From NCBI GenBank assembly GCA_029212905.1, contig JARGPB010000006.1, positions 1 through 64,000 on the forward strand: DNA of 64,000 bases. The letters run 5' to 3'. Shown here in pieces: positions 51,014 to 59,710 of this stretch. The notes beneath the pieces are model-generated. The model was not told the DNA's origin and made no database searches. It worked only from the letters and a program-made list of their open reading frames with translations. The DNA is from Thalassovita sp. Its GTDB lineage: Bacteria; Pseudomonadota; Alphaproteobacteria; Rhodobacterales; Rhodobacteraceae. A program made the position numbers and the translations under genes. Position 1 is the first letter of the stretch, and every line of letters starts with the position of its first letter.

Positions 51014-51997
51014 ATGTATTCACAAGGTTTGATCGGTGCGGACGGTAGCACCAATGAAACGCAAGAGTTTCTGGACCGATTTCAGGCCCGGATCGATGCA
51101 GAGCAAAAGATCGAGCCGACAGACGCCATGCCCGAGGGCTATCGCCGGACGCTGGTGCGCCAGATCGGTCAGCACGCGCATTCGGAAATCGTGGGGATGC
51201 TGCCCGAAGGGAACTGGATCACCCGCGCACCGACGCTGCGCCGCAAGGCCGCGCTGCTGGCCAAGGTGCAGGACGAGGGCGGCCACGGGCTGTACCTGTA
51301 TTCGGCTGCGGAAACGCTGGGCGTCAGTCGCGAGGAAATGACCGAGGAGCTGCACTCGGGCAAGGCCAAGTATTCGTCGATCTTTAACTATCCCACGCTC
51401 AGCTGGGCCGACATGGGCACCGTTGGCTGGCTGGTGGATGGCGCGGCGATCATGAACCAGATCCCGCTGTGTCGTTGTTCGTTCGGGCCATACGCCCGCG
51501 CGATGATCCGTGTGTGCAAGGAAGAAAGTTTCCACCAACGTCAGGGTTACGAGATTGTTATGGCGCTGGCCAAGGGGACGCCCGAGCAAAAGGAAATGGC
51601 GCAGGACAGTCTGAATCGGTGGTGGTGGCCGTCGATCATGATGTTCGGGCCGCATGACGCGGACAGCCAGCACTCGGATCAATCCATGGCATGGAAGATC
51701 AAGCGGTTCAGTAATGACGAGCTGCGTCAGAAGTTTATCGACGCGACGGTGCCGCAGGCGGAATACCTGGGCCTGACGATCCCCGACCCCGATCTGACAT
51801 GGAACGAGGAAAAGGGTGGCTATGATCATGGCGAGATCGACTGGAGCGAGTTCTGGCGTGTGGTGAAAGGGCATGGGCCGATGGCGCGTGACCGGATTCG
51901 CGACCGCAAGAAAGCCTGGGACGATGGTGCCTGGGTGCGTGAAGCTGCACTGGCTCATGCCGAAAAGCGGCGCGCGCGGAAGATCGCGGCTGAGTGA
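51014..51997 (+). CDS. paaA: Phenylacetyl-CoA epoxidase subunit A
   Basis: 327 residues with AGGAGGAG upstream. It is the ferritin-like di-iron catalytic subunit: QIGQHAHSEIVGMLPEGNW and KVQDEGGHGLYLYSAAE give the first Glu/ExxH ligands, and RVCKEESFHQRQGYEIV the second set. It epoxidises phenylacetyl-CoA with PaaC, using electrons from PaaE. First gene of a five-gene operon. Confidence 0.97.
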   Translation: MYSQGLIGADGSTNETQEFLDRFQARIDAEQKIEPTDAMPEGYRRTLVRQIGQHAHSEIVGMLPEGNWITRAPTLRRKAALLAKVQDEGGHGLYLYSAAETLGVSREEMTEELHSGKAKYSSIFNYPTLSWADMGTVGWLVDGAAIMNQIPLCRCSFGPYARAMIRVCKEESFHQRQGYEIVMALAKGTPEQKEMAQDSLNRWWWPSIMMFGPHDADSQHSDQSMAWKIKRFSNDELRQKFIDATVPQAEYLGLTIPDPDLTWNEEKGGYDHGEIDWSEFWRVVKGHGPMARDRIRDRKKAWDDGAWVREAALAHAEKRRARKIAAE

Positions 51998-52083
51998 TTT
52001 CGGGTCGGGCGGCGCTCGTTGCCGTTGGCAACATCGCCCCGCCCACCCTCCCGTAGAAATATTGCATGTGAGAGGAGAGCGAG

Positions 52084-52368
52084 ATGGTCACGACGACTCC
52101 GCTTTGGGAAGTATTTATTCGGCCTCGGAATGGGCTGTCGCATAAACATGTGGGCTCGATCCACGCTGCTGACGAGGTGATGGCGGTACAGGCAGCGCGC
52201 GATGTGTATACGCGCCGGGGCGAGGGGACCTCGATCTGGGTGGTGCGGTCTGCGGATATCGTGGCAAGCGACCCCGATCAGGCGGCCGAGAATTTTGAGC
52301 CGACGGCGGATAAGATTTACCGTCATCCGACCTTCTATGAGATTCCCGAAGAAGTGGGGCACATGTGA
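52084..52368 (+). CDS. paaB: Phenylacetyl-CoA epoxidase subunit B
   Basis: 94 residues. LWEVFIRPRNGLSHKHVGSIHAADEVMA and YTRRGEGTSIWVVRSADI are PaaB hallmarks. It is a small non-catalytic subunit of the PaaABCE complex. AGAGGAGAGCGAG lies before the start; its stop shares one base with the paaC ATG. Confidence 0.95.
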   Translation: MVTTTPLWEVFIRPRNGLSHKHVGSIHAADEVMAVQAARDVYTRRGEGTSIWVVRSADIVASDPDQAAENFEPTADKIYRHPTFYEIPEEVGHM

Positions 52369-53114
52369 TGGCCCTCTATCAGGCAATTCTGGAGCTGGCC
52401 GACGATAATCTGGTGCTGGGGCATCGGGTGTCGGAATGGTGCGGACATGCGCCCTTGCTGGAGGAAGATCTGGCGATGCCAAACATGGCGTTGGACATGA
52501 TCGGTACAGCGCGGACTTTGTACGAACGGGCGGCTGAGCTGGAAGGCAAGGGCCAGTCCGAGGATGACATGGCCTATTTGCGGGGGGAGCGAGAGTATCG
52601 CAACTGTCTGTTGGTGGAACGTCGCAACGAGGATTTCGCCCAGACCATGCTGCGCCAGCTGTATTTCGCGGCCTTCATGAAGCCCTATTGGGAAGCAGCG
52701 GCCGAAAGCTCGGACGAGGTGATCCGGGGCGTCGCGGGCAAGGCGGTGAAGGAAATGGCCTACCACATCCGTCATGCGGGTGAGTGGGTGATCCGTCTGG
52801 GCGATGGCACCGAGGAAAGTGCGCGTCGAATGCGGGACGCTGTTGAGGCGCTGTCGATCTATGTCGATGAGTTGTTCGTCAGCTCGGACGCGGCGGTTGA
52901 GGCTGAGGCGGCAGGCGTCCTGCCCAAACGCTCTGATATGCGCGAGGCCTTTGATGCCGTGATTGCTCATGTCTTTGACGAGGCGCAGTTGGACGTTCCG
53001 ACGGTTGAATATCCCCACACCGGCGGCCGTGAGGGCCTGCATGGCGAGGACCTTGGTCATATGCTGGCCGAGATGCAATCGCTGTACCGGGCCCATCCTG
53101 GGGCCAGCTGGTAA
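52368..53114 (+). CDS. paaC: Phenylacetyl-CoA epoxidase subunit C
   Basis: 248 residues from ATG at 52368 (GTG one codon before is in frame but unlikely). Structural partner of PaaA with ferritin-like fold: DDNLVLGHRVSEWCGHAPLLEEDLA, NMALDMIGTARTLYE and EMAYHIRHAGEWVIRLGDGT. It stabilises PaaA but lacks the di-iron site in known complexes. Overlaps paaD by one base. Confidence 0.95.
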   Translation: MALYQAILELADDNLVLGHRVSEWCGHAPLLEEDLAMPNMALDMIGTARTLYERAAELEGKGQSEDDMAYLRGEREYRNCLLVERRNEDFAQTMLRQLYFAAFMKPYWEAAAESSDEVIRGVAGKAVKEMAYHIRHAGEWVIRLGDGTEESARRMRDAVEALSIYVDELFVSSDAAVEAEAAGVLPKRSDMREAFDAVIAHVFDEAQLDVPTVEYPHTGGREGLHGEDLGHMLAEMQSLYRAHPGASW

Positions 53115-53608
53115 TGTCCCGGGCCGCGCAAGAGGAGGCGCGCGCCTGGGACGCCGCAGCGCAAGTTCCGGACCCCGAGGTGCCCTGTGTGACCGTCGCG
53201 GATCTGGGCATTTTGCGCTGGGTTCGGGTCGAAAATGGTGTCGCAAAGGCTGGTGTCACGCCGACCTATTCGGGCTGCCCGGCGACGCTGGCGATCGAGC
53301 TGGCGATTGAGACCGCGATCTTGGACGCAGGGTTTGAGACGGTTCAGATCGAGCGCATCCTGTCGCCTGCCTGGACCACCGATTGGATCAGCGCCGAGGG
53401 TCGCGAGAAGCTGCGGGAATACGGGATTGCTCCGCCCGAAGAGGCGACCGGCAAAGGCCTGATGCTGTTCGGTGAAACCACCGTGACCTGTCCGCGCTGC
53501 GGCTCGACCCAGACAGAACGACTATCCGAGTTCGGCTCGACCGCGTGCAAGGCGCAATACCGCTGCACGGCTTGCGCCGAACCCTTCGACTATTTTAAAT
53601 GTATCTGA
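53114..53608 (+). CDS. paaD: PaaD, phenylacetyl-CoA epoxidase maturation protein
   Basis: 164 residues. The N-terminal MIP18/DUF59-like domain (VPDPEVPCVTVADLGILRW, TYSGCPATLAIE) is followed by a four-Cys zinc ribbon (CPRCGSTQT and CTACAEPFDYFKC). PaaD is needed for FeS or di-iron assembly of the epoxidase. It lies between paaC and paaE as usual. Confidence 0.94.
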   Translation: MSRAAQEEARAWDAAAQVPDPEVPCVTVADLGILRWVRVENGVAKAGVTPTYSGCPATLAIELAIETAILDAGFETVQIERILSPAWTTDWISAEGREKLREYGIAPPEEATGKGLMLFGETTVTCPRCGSTQTERLSEFGSTACKAQYRCTACAEPFDYFKCI

Positions 53609-53621
53609 GAGGACTGGCGAG

Positions 53622-54665
53622 ATGTTTCACAACCTGACCATCCAGACCGTGACCCACGAAACGCCCGATGCAGTGGCGATCACCTTTGACGTGCCCAGCG
53701 ACCTGAGCGGCACCTTCGGCTGGCAACCCGGCCAATACCTGACCCTGCGCACCGACATCGAGGGCGAGGATCTGCGCCGGTCGTATTCTATCGCCAGCCT
53801 GCCCGGTAAGCCGCTGACCGTTGGCGTGAAGCGGGTCGAGGATGGCAAATTTTCGACCTTTGCCCAGGGTTTGCAGGTCGGTGATACGATCCAGGTCATG
53901 CCCCCCGAAGGTCGGTTTACCACGCGCGGCGAAAAACGGCTGGTTCTGATCGCAGCGGGTTCGGGGATCACTCCGATGGTGTCCATTGCCGCCGATCAAC
54001 TGGCCCAAGGTCACGAGGTGACGCTGGTCTATGGCAACCGGGCGACGGGTTCGATCATGTTCCGCGACGCGCTGGATGCGCTGAAGGACCTGTATACCGA
54101 CAGCTTTACGCTGATCCATATCCTGAGCCGGGAACCGCAGGACGTGGACCTGCTGAATGGGCGTATCACTGGCGACAAGATCGCAGCGCTGGGTCGGGCT
54201 GGGGCGATCGACCTGACCGCCGATGGCGTTTACCTTTGTGGTCCCGGTGACATGATTGATGACGTGGCCTCGACGCTGGAGTCCGAAGGCGTTGCGAAAG
54301 AGGCGATCCATTTCGAACGTTTCTACGAAGGCGATGCGCCGCCCGCGCCCAAATCTGCCGAGGCCACGGCCGCTGCGGAACAGGGCGTCACGGTCGAGGT
54401 GATTCTGGACGGTACACGCCGCGTGTTCGAATTCGACGCGCAGGATGACACTGTGCTGGACGCTGCGGCGCGTCAGGGACTGGAACTGCCCTATTCGTGC
54501 AAGGGCGGCATGTGCTGCACCTGCCGCTGCAAGGTCGAGGAAGGCAGCGCCGAAATGGCCACCAACTATTCTCTGGAACCATGGGAGCTGGAGGCAGGAT
54601 TCACGCTGAGCTGTCAGGCCCGCCCGACCAGCGAAAAACTGGTACTGGATTTCGACGCGGCCTGA
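53622..54665 (+). CDS. paaE: Phenylacetyl-CoA epoxidase reductase subunit E
   Basis: 347 residues. FAD domain with RRSYSIASLPG, NAD(P)H domain with LIAAGSGITPMVSIAADQL, and C-terminal plant-type [2Fe-2S] ferredoxin (LPYSCKGGMCCTCRCKV and LSCQARP). It passes electrons from NADPH to PaaA. Last gene of the operon; a terminator follows after 16 bp. The ligase paaK and ring-opening genes are not in this window. Confidence 0.95.
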   Translation: MFHNLTIQTVTHETPDAVAITFDVPSDLSGTFGWQPGQYLTLRTDIEGEDLRRSYSIASLPGKPLTVGVKRVEDGKFSTFAQGLQVGDTIQVMPPEGRFTTRGEKRLVLIAAGSGITPMVSIAADQLAQGHEVTLVYGNRATGSIMFRDALDALKDLYTDSFTLIHILSREPQDVDLLNGRITGDKIAALGRAGAIDLTADGVYLCGPGDMIDDVASTLESEGVAKEAIHFERFYEGDAPPAPKSAEATAAAEQGVTVEVILDGTRRVFEFDAQDDTVLDAAARQGLELPYSCKGGMCCTCRCKVEEGSAEMATNYSLEPWELEAGFTLSCQARPTSEKLVLDFDAA

Positions 54666-54681
54666 TCTTGGGTATGCTCAA

Positions 54682-54713
54682 CCAAAGGCGCGTTCGATTG
54701 GGCGCGCCTTTGG
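54682..54713. terminator. Bidirectional terminator between paaE and the VOC gene
   Basis: CCAAAGGCGCG and CGCGCCTTTGG are perfect 11-base arms around 10 bases. It abuts the stop of the convergent gene. Confidence 0.75.
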
Positions 54714-55136
54714 CTATTTCAGCGGCCGAGAAGGCACCCAGGCATAGCCATCCGCATCCAGAATAACGCATTCGCGCAGCCCGTGCGGTTTGTCGGTGGG
54801 CGGTTGCAGCACCATGCCGCCAGCGGTTTCAGCTTTGGCGGCGGCGTTATCCGGGTCGGTATCATAGAGGCGCAGTTCAATTCCGGTGCCGCGGGGCGGA
54901 GATTCCGGCAGCAGACCATGCAAGGGATGCCCGCCAAAGGTACCGTCCGAATGCAGCTGAAACACCTGATCCCCATAGCGCACAATCGCGAAATCCGGGC
55001 CGAGCCTGTGCCCCGTGATGCCAAAAACCTGGGTCAGGAACTTGGCCGTTCGCAGCACATCCGTGACGATGATATTCACGCCAAGGCCACGCAGGCTTGC
55101 GCCGAATTCCTCGGCTGAGACGGTTTCGTCATCCAT
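54714..55136 (-). CDS. VOC-family (glyoxalase/dioxygenase-like) protein
   Basis: 140 residues from MDDETVSAEEF; the longer minus-strand frame overlaps amn and is rejected. One vicinal oxygen chelate domain: GVNIIVTDVLRTAKFLTQVFG, FQLHSDGTFGGHPLHG and GIELRLYDTDPDNAAAKA followed by ECVILDADGYAWVPS. Metal ligands are not all obvious. Function unknown; it does not seem linked to the paa genes except by position. Confidence 0.8.
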   Translation of the reverse strand: MDDETVSAEEFGASLRGLGVNIIVTDVLRTAKFLTQVFGITGHRLGPDFAIVRYGDQVFQLHSDGTFGGHPLHGLLPESPPRGTGIELRLYDTDPDNAAAKAETAGGMVLQPPTDKPHGLRECVILDADGYAWVPSRPLK

Positions 55137-55217
55137 TTCGCCTACCTCTGGCTGCGTTGTCGGGAAAGGTTGAACGTCCTGTCCTGTCGTGTCAACGTCT
55201 TGGAAAAGGACCCGTAA

Positions 55218-56699
55218 ATGACCCCGCACCCGCAGAATCCCGAGATCGAGATCCCCGATTTGCCCCGTCCGCAGGCCTATATGGATGCCAAGGCCGCTGT
55301 GGCGCGCCTGGAAGAGCTGTACGAGGGCGCGGTGGGGTTCTTGCGGGACAGGTTCGGGCAGGCGATGGCGGCTGGGGACGCCGACACGCGATTCCGCGCG
55401 TTTTATCCCGAGGTTCGGATCACCACGACCAGTTTCGCCAAGATCGACAGCCGCCTGAGCTTTGGCCATGTGGCAGAGCCGGGGACCTATGCGACCACAG
55501 TCACCCGGCCAGACCTGTTCCGTTACTATCTGGAGCAACAGATCGGCCTGCTGATCCATAACCATGGTGTTCCGGTCACGATCGGCGTGTCAGAGACCCC
55601 AATGCCGGTGCATTTCGCGATGACCAGCGACAGCGCCACGGTGCCCCAAGAGGGCGCAGCGGCCTTTACCCTGCGCGATGTGTTCGATGTGCCGGATCTG
55701 AGCACCACGAATGATGACATTGTGAACGGGACCCACCAGGTGCCCGCCGATGGGACGCTGCCGCTGGCGCCCTTTACGGCGCAGCGGGTGGATTACTCGC
55801 TGGCGCGGCTGTCGCATTACACGGCGACGGATCCGGCGCATTTCCAGAACCATGTGCTGTTCACCAACTATCAGTTCTATGTCAGTGAATTCGAGGCCTA
55901 TGCCCGTCGGATGCTGGCCGACCCGGACAGTGGCTATACCTCGTTCGTGAGCACCGGCAATGTCGAGATCTGCAGCGCTGATGAACCGCTGCCGCCCTCT
56001 GATAAAATGCCCCAGATGCCGGCCTATCACCTAAAGCGCAAACACGGTGCGGGGATCACGCTGGTGAATATCGGGGTGGGGCCGTCGAACGCAAAGACCG
56101 CGACGGATCATATTGCGGTGCTGCGGCCTCATGCGTGGATCATGGTGGGGCATTGCGCGGGGCTGCGCGCCAGCCAGAGCCTTGGGGATTTCGTGCTGGC
56201 ACATGCCTATCTGCGCGAGGACAAAGTGCTGGATGATGACCTGCCGGTTTGGGTGCCTGTCCCTGCGCTGGCGGAAATCCAGATCGCGCTGGAAACTGCG
56301 GTGGCAGATGAAACCGCGCTGGAGGGCTATGATCTGAAACGGGTCATGCGTACGGGCACAGTCGCCAGCCTGGATAATCGCAACTGGGAGTTGCGCGACC
56401 ATACCGGCCCTGTCCAGCGTCTGAGCCAGAGCCGCGCCATCGCGCTGGATATGGAAAGCGCGACAATTGCCGCGAACGGGTTCCGGTTCCGGGTGCCCTA
56501 TGGGACGCTACTGTGCGTCAGCGACAAACCCCTGCACGGAGAGCTGAAACTGCCTGGAATGGCCAGTGATTTCTATAAAACACAGGTGTCGCGGCATTTG
56601 CTGATCGGTATCCGCTCGATGGAGCGGCTCAGAGAGATGCCCCTGGAACGGATTCACAGTCGAAAACTGCGTAGTTTTGACGAGACAGCCTTCCTCTGA
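55218..56699 (+). CDS. amn: AMP nucleosidase
   Basis: 493 residues. The N-terminal regulatory domain includes FRAFYPEVRITTTSFAKIDSRLSFG. The C-terminal nucleoside phosphorylase-like catalytic domain contains WIMVGHCAGLRASQSLGDFVLA and IALDMESATIAANGFRFRVPYG with the catalytic-region Glu. It cleaves AMP to adenine and ribose 5-phosphate, a purine salvage and adenylate-balancing role. Divergent from the VOC gene. Confidence 0.95.
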   Translation: MTPHPQNPEIEIPDLPRPQAYMDAKAAVARLEELYEGAVGFLRDRFGQAMAAGDADTRFRAFYPEVRITTTSFAKIDSRLSFGHVAEPGTYATTVTRPDLFRYYLEQQIGLLIHNHGVPVTIGVSETPMPVHFAMTSDSATVPQEGAAAFTLRDVFDVPDLSTTNDDIVNGTHQVPADGTLPLAPFTAQRVDYSLARLSHYTATDPAHFQNHVLFTNYQFYVSEFEAYARRMLADPDSGYTSFVSTGNVEICSADEPLPPSDKMPQMPAYHLKRKHGAGITLVNIGVGPSNAKTATDHIAVLRPHAWIMVGHCAGLRASQSLGDFVLAHAYLREDKVLDDDLPVWVPVPALAEIQIALETAVADETALEGYDLKRVMRTGTVASLDNRNWELRDHTGPVQRLSQSRAIALDMESATIAANGFRFRVPYGTLLCVSDKPLHGELKLPGMASDFYKTQVSRHLLIGIRSMERLREMPLERIHSRKLRSFDETAFL

Positions 56700-56834
56700 C
56701 CTAGGGTTATTCACCCCAAAATGCATGTTTTTAGGGCTTTGCGGCTCACAAATCATTGTGCCTGCCCACGACATTCAGTTAAATACCGCGCCATGAGGCC
56801 CTAGAAATCGGGCATTTGAAGGAGAACAAGAAAA

Positions 56835-57122
56835 ATGAACAAACCGATGACAAAGACTCAGCTGGTTGCTGCTCTGGCCGAGGAAATGGGCGTTGAGAAG
56901 AAAGCCGCTTCCGTAGCTCTGGACGCGATCACAGGGATCATCACCCGCGAAGTGTCGGCCGGTGGCGCTGTAACCCTGCCGGGTATCGGCAAGATCTATT
57001 GCCGCGAGCGCCCCGAGCGCATGGTGCGTAACCCCGCCACCAACGAGCAGATCAAGAAAGAGGCCGACAAGGTGGTGAAGATGACCATCGCCAAAGCGCT
57101 GAAAGACAGCGTTAACGGCTAA
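56835..57122 (+). CDS. HU-family DNA-binding protein
   Basis: 95 residues with GAAGGAG upstream. TKTQLVAALAEEMGVEKKAASVALDAI is the dimerisation helix pair. The arm region GIGKIYCRERPERMVRNPATNEQI keeps RNPATNE but differs from canonical HU (a Cys and extra charges replace the GFGxF stretch). It belongs to a divergent HU subgroup of alphaproteobacteria. DNA compaction role inferred. Confidence 0.9.
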   Translation: MNKPMTKTQLVAALAEEMGVEKKAASVALDAITGIITREVSAGGAVTLPGIGKIYCRERPERMVRNPATNEQIKKEADKVVKMTIAKALKDSVNG

Positions 57123-57146
57123 TCTTGCATCTGGTGCAAGTTTACG

Positions 57147-57180
57147 AAAGGGTCGCCTGGATAGGCGGCCCTTTTTGTTT
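57147..57180 (+). terminator. Terminator after the HU gene
   Basis: AAAGGGTCGCCT and AGGCGGCCCTTT pair with one G-U over 12 bp around a 4-base loop, followed by TTGTTT. A small upstream hairpin (CTTGCA-TCTGG-TGCAAG, 57124-57140) precedes it. Confidence 0.9.
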
Positions 57181-57195
57181 TTCGCAGGAGCACTC

Positions 57196-58068
57196 ATGAA
57201 TATTCGCGCAATCGGGATGGGGCTGGCCTTTGCCCTTATGTGGTCGTCGGCCTTTACTTCGGCGCGGGTGATTGTCGCCTATGCCCCGCCGATGGCGTCG
57301 CTGTCCTTGCGGTTTCTGGTGTCCGGGTTGTTGGGCGTCGGGATCGCGCTGGCGCTGGGGCAGACCTTTCGGCTGACGCGGGCCCAATGGCGGGCGACGA
57401 TCATTTTCGGGGTCTGTCAGAACGCCCTGTACCTGGGGCTGAACTTTATCGCGATGCAGACGGTCGAGGCGGGTCTGGCGTCGATCGTGGCCTCGACCAT
57501 GCCGTTGATGGTGGCCCTGGCCGGCTGGGTGGTGTTCCGAGACCGGCTGCCTTTGATGGGCATGATCGGGCTGGGCCTGGGCGTTGTCGGTGTGGTGCTG
57601 ATCATGGGCGCCCGACTGGAGGGCGGTGTGGACCGCTATGGCCTGGCGCTGTGCTTCATCGCGGCGGCGGCGCTGACGGTGGCGACGCTGTCGGTGCGGG
57701 GGGCGTCCTCGGGTGGGAATGTCATGATGATCGTTGGGCTACAGATGTTGGTGGGATCAATCTGCCTGGCCGTGACGTCGGTCTTGTTCGAAGACCTGGT
57801 CGTCGTCTGGAGCTGGCAATTGCTGGTGGCGTTCGTTTACACGACGCTGGTGCCGGGGCTGGCCGCGACTTGGGTCTGGTTTACATTGGTAAACCAGATC
57901 GGAGCCGTGAGGGCCGCGACGTTTCACTTCTTGAACCCCTTCTTTGGTGTGGCGATTGCGGCGGTGCTGCTGGGCGAACATCTGGGTCTTCTGGATGTGG
58001 TTGGTGTGGCAATCATCACTATAGGTATCCTGGCCGTTCAATTGTCCAAGCAAGCCGCGAAACCGTGA
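57196..58068 (+). CDS. DMT-superfamily (EamA) permease
   Basis: 290 residues from MNIRAIGMGLA with CAGGAG upstream. Ten helices in two EamA repeats, opening with MWSSAFTSARVIVAYAPPMASL, as in RhaT/PecM-like exporters. Substrate unknown. It is a distant relative of the protein at 24105. Repeat copy C follows its stop. Confidence 0.88.
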   Translation: MNIRAIGMGLAFALMWSSAFTSARVIVAYAPPMASLSLRFLVSGLLGVGIALALGQTFRLTRAQWRATIIFGVCQNALYLGLNFIAMQTVEAGLASIVASTMPLMVALAGWVVFRDRLPLMGMIGLGLGVVGVVLIMGARLEGGVDRYGLALCFIAAAALTVATLSVRGASSGGNVMMIVGLQMLVGSICLAVTSVLFEDLVVVWSWQLLVAFVYTTLVPGLAATWVWFTLVNQIGAVRAATFHFLNPFFGVAIAAVLLGEHLGLLDVVGVAIITIGILAVQLSKQAAKP

Positions 58069-58078
58069 GGTGCCTCCG

Positions 58079-58104
58079 GCGGGAGTATTTCGCGCAAGAT
58101 GAAA
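58079..58104 (+). repeat. Dispersed 3'-end repeat, copy C
   Basis: GAGTATTT, CGC, GCAAGATGAAA, preceded by CCTCCGGCGG in place of GCGCAGT. It starts 10 bp after the DMT gene stop and ends 9 bp before the stop of the convergent AEC gene. No strong hairpin follows this copy. Confidence 0.65.
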
Positions 58105-58113
58105 TCTGGCGGA

Positions 58114-59058
58114 TCAGGTCAGGATGGCAAGCAGCGCCGAGAGCGTGAAGAAAGCGCCTGTTGTGGCCAAAAGCAGCGCAATAGAAGCTAGGCCCTCGTG
58201 TCCGTAGTCCTGAGCCAGGACGGTATAGATGCCGAACATCGGCATGGCGGCGGATAGGATCAGGGCGGTATGCATGTCGCCTGTCACCGCCGGGATGCCA
58301 AACAGCGGCAGCAAAATCGCCGCGCAAAAGACCATTGTGGGATGCAGGATCAGCTTGCCCAAGGATATCTGCGCGGCCAGGGGCGCGTCGCCGCGCAATG
58401 GCAGACCCACCAGGGCGCCTCCGATGACGAACAGGGCCAGCGCGGATGAAGAGGCCGCCAGCATATCCAGCAGCCGGTTGGCGGCAGAGGGCAGCTGGAT
58501 GCCCGACAGCATCAGCGCAAACCCTGCGATCAAGCCGATGACCATGGGGCGTTTGAGAATGGAGAGGAAGAGCTTGGCCAGCATCTTGCCGATCGAATGG
58601 TGGTCTTCTTTGCGGGATAGTTCCAGCAGCACCAGGCAAATGGGAATGAGAAAGAAATTCTCGATGATGAAGTTCAGCGCCAGGATGATCCCCGCCTTGT
58701 CAGAGAACAGCAAGAGCATCACCGGAAAGCCGACAAACCCGGAATTTGGGGCCGCAGAACCCAAAGCGCCGATTGCCCGTCGCGCGGGACCAATTCCCTG
58801 GGCGGCGAAGATCGCATAGGTGATTGCGATTGTCGCCACGCCTCCGAGGAGGAAGGCGGACATGTAGCCCAGGTTCAGCACCTCGGACAGATCACGTTTC
58901 CCTATGGCGCTGAACAACAGGGCGGGCAGGGCGATGTTGAGCACATACTTTCCCAGGGTCCGCATTTCTGCCGGGGCAAATATCCCCGCGCGCGTGGTGC
59001 CATAGCCCAGGGCAATTGCCGCGAAAATCGGAAAGGTAATGGTCAGGATGTCCAGCAT
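58114..59058 (-). CDS. AEC-family transporter (auxin efflux carrier type)
   Basis: 314 residues from MLDILTITFPIF. About ten helices in two repeats, with the conserved GYGTTRAGIF and NIALPALLFSAIGKRDL in the first and KLILHPTMVFCAAILLPLFG in the second. Bacterial members export malonate, malate or similar organic acids. It starts 1 bp after the upstream HD-protein stop, at the end of an aroC-HD-AEC row. Confidence 0.88.
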   Translation of the reverse strand: MLDILTITFPIFAAIALGYGTTRAGIFAPAEMRTLGKYVLNIALPALLFSAIGKRDLSEVLNLGYMSAFLLGGVATIAITYAIFAAQGIGPARRAIGALGSAAPNSGFVGFPVMLLLFSDKAGIILALNFIIENFFLIPICLVLLELSRKEDHHSIGKMLAKLFLSILKRPMVIGLIAGFALMLSGIQLPSAANRLLDMLAASSSALALFVIGGALVGLPLRGDAPLAAQISLGKLILHPTMVFCAAILLPLFGIPAVTGDMHTALILSAAMPMFGIYTVLAQDYGHEGLASIALLLATTGAFFTLSALLAILT

Positions 59059-59059
59059 G

Positions 59060-59710
59060 TCAGCTCCAATGGGCGGGCGGCGGGGTGCCGATTTCAGCGG
59101 CGAGCGCCTCAAGAAATCCGTGCATCGTGGCAAGCCGAGTTTGCGCGATCTCTTTGCCTTGTTGTGTCAGCATATCGTCAGGCAGACGCAAGAGCTTTAG
59201 CGGCCAGTGATCCAGAGAAAAGGTGCGGTCGTCTGGGGGGCGGCGCGCGGCAAAAGGATCGTCGGATGCGTACAAAGCGCGGCCAAGCTGGCCCGAAACC
59301 GCAAAAGCGCGGGCGATGCCAATGGCGCCAAGAGCATCCAGCCGATCCGCGTCGCGCAGGATGCGAGCCGTGTCTGAAGCAGGCTCTATTCCAGCGGAAA
59401 AGCTGTGCGCGGTGATGGCGTTCTGGGTCTGGGTGATCTCGTCCGGGGTGAAGCCCAGAGCCTGTAAATGCGGGGTTGCGGTCTGGGCGGACAAGCGCGA
59501 GGCGTCCGCACGATTGGGGGCGTCTTTTGGCAGGTTTACCAGATCATGCAGATAGGCGGCGGCCAGCAGGGGGCGCGTGGCGCCGCCCATGGTTTCCGCG
59601 ATGTCCTGACAGGTGGTCCAGACACGATCCAGATGTGCCAGATCATGCGCTGCGTCCTGCACCATATGTTCGTTTGCGATCTGACGCAGCGACTGGTGCA
59701 AGAGGTGCAT
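59060..59710 (-). CDS. HD-domain phosphohydrolase-like protein
   Basis: 216 residues. HDLAHLDRVW, YLHDLVNLPKD and RDADRLDALGAIGIAR supply the H, HD and D ligands of the metal site of the HD superfamily (YedJ-like group). Substrate is unknown, possibly a nucleotide. Its ATG overlaps the aroC stop by one base and AEC follows after 1 bp, so all three are coupled. Confidence 0.88.
   Translation of the reverse strand: MHLLHQSLRQIANEHMVQDAAHDLAHLDRVWTTCQDIAETMGGATRPLLAAAYLHDLVNLPKDAPNRADASRLSAQTATPHLQALGFTPDEITQTQNAITAHSFSAGIEPASDTARILRDADRLDALGAIGIARAFAVSGQLGRALYASDDPFAARRPPDDRTFSLDHWPLKLLRLPDDMLTQQGKEIAQTRLATMHGFLEALAAEIGTPPPAHWS

Noticed and set aside
54714..55565. 283-residue form of the VOC protein
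   Set aside because: The extra N-terminus lies opposite amn and has shadow composition; the VOC domain starts at the internal ATG at 55136.
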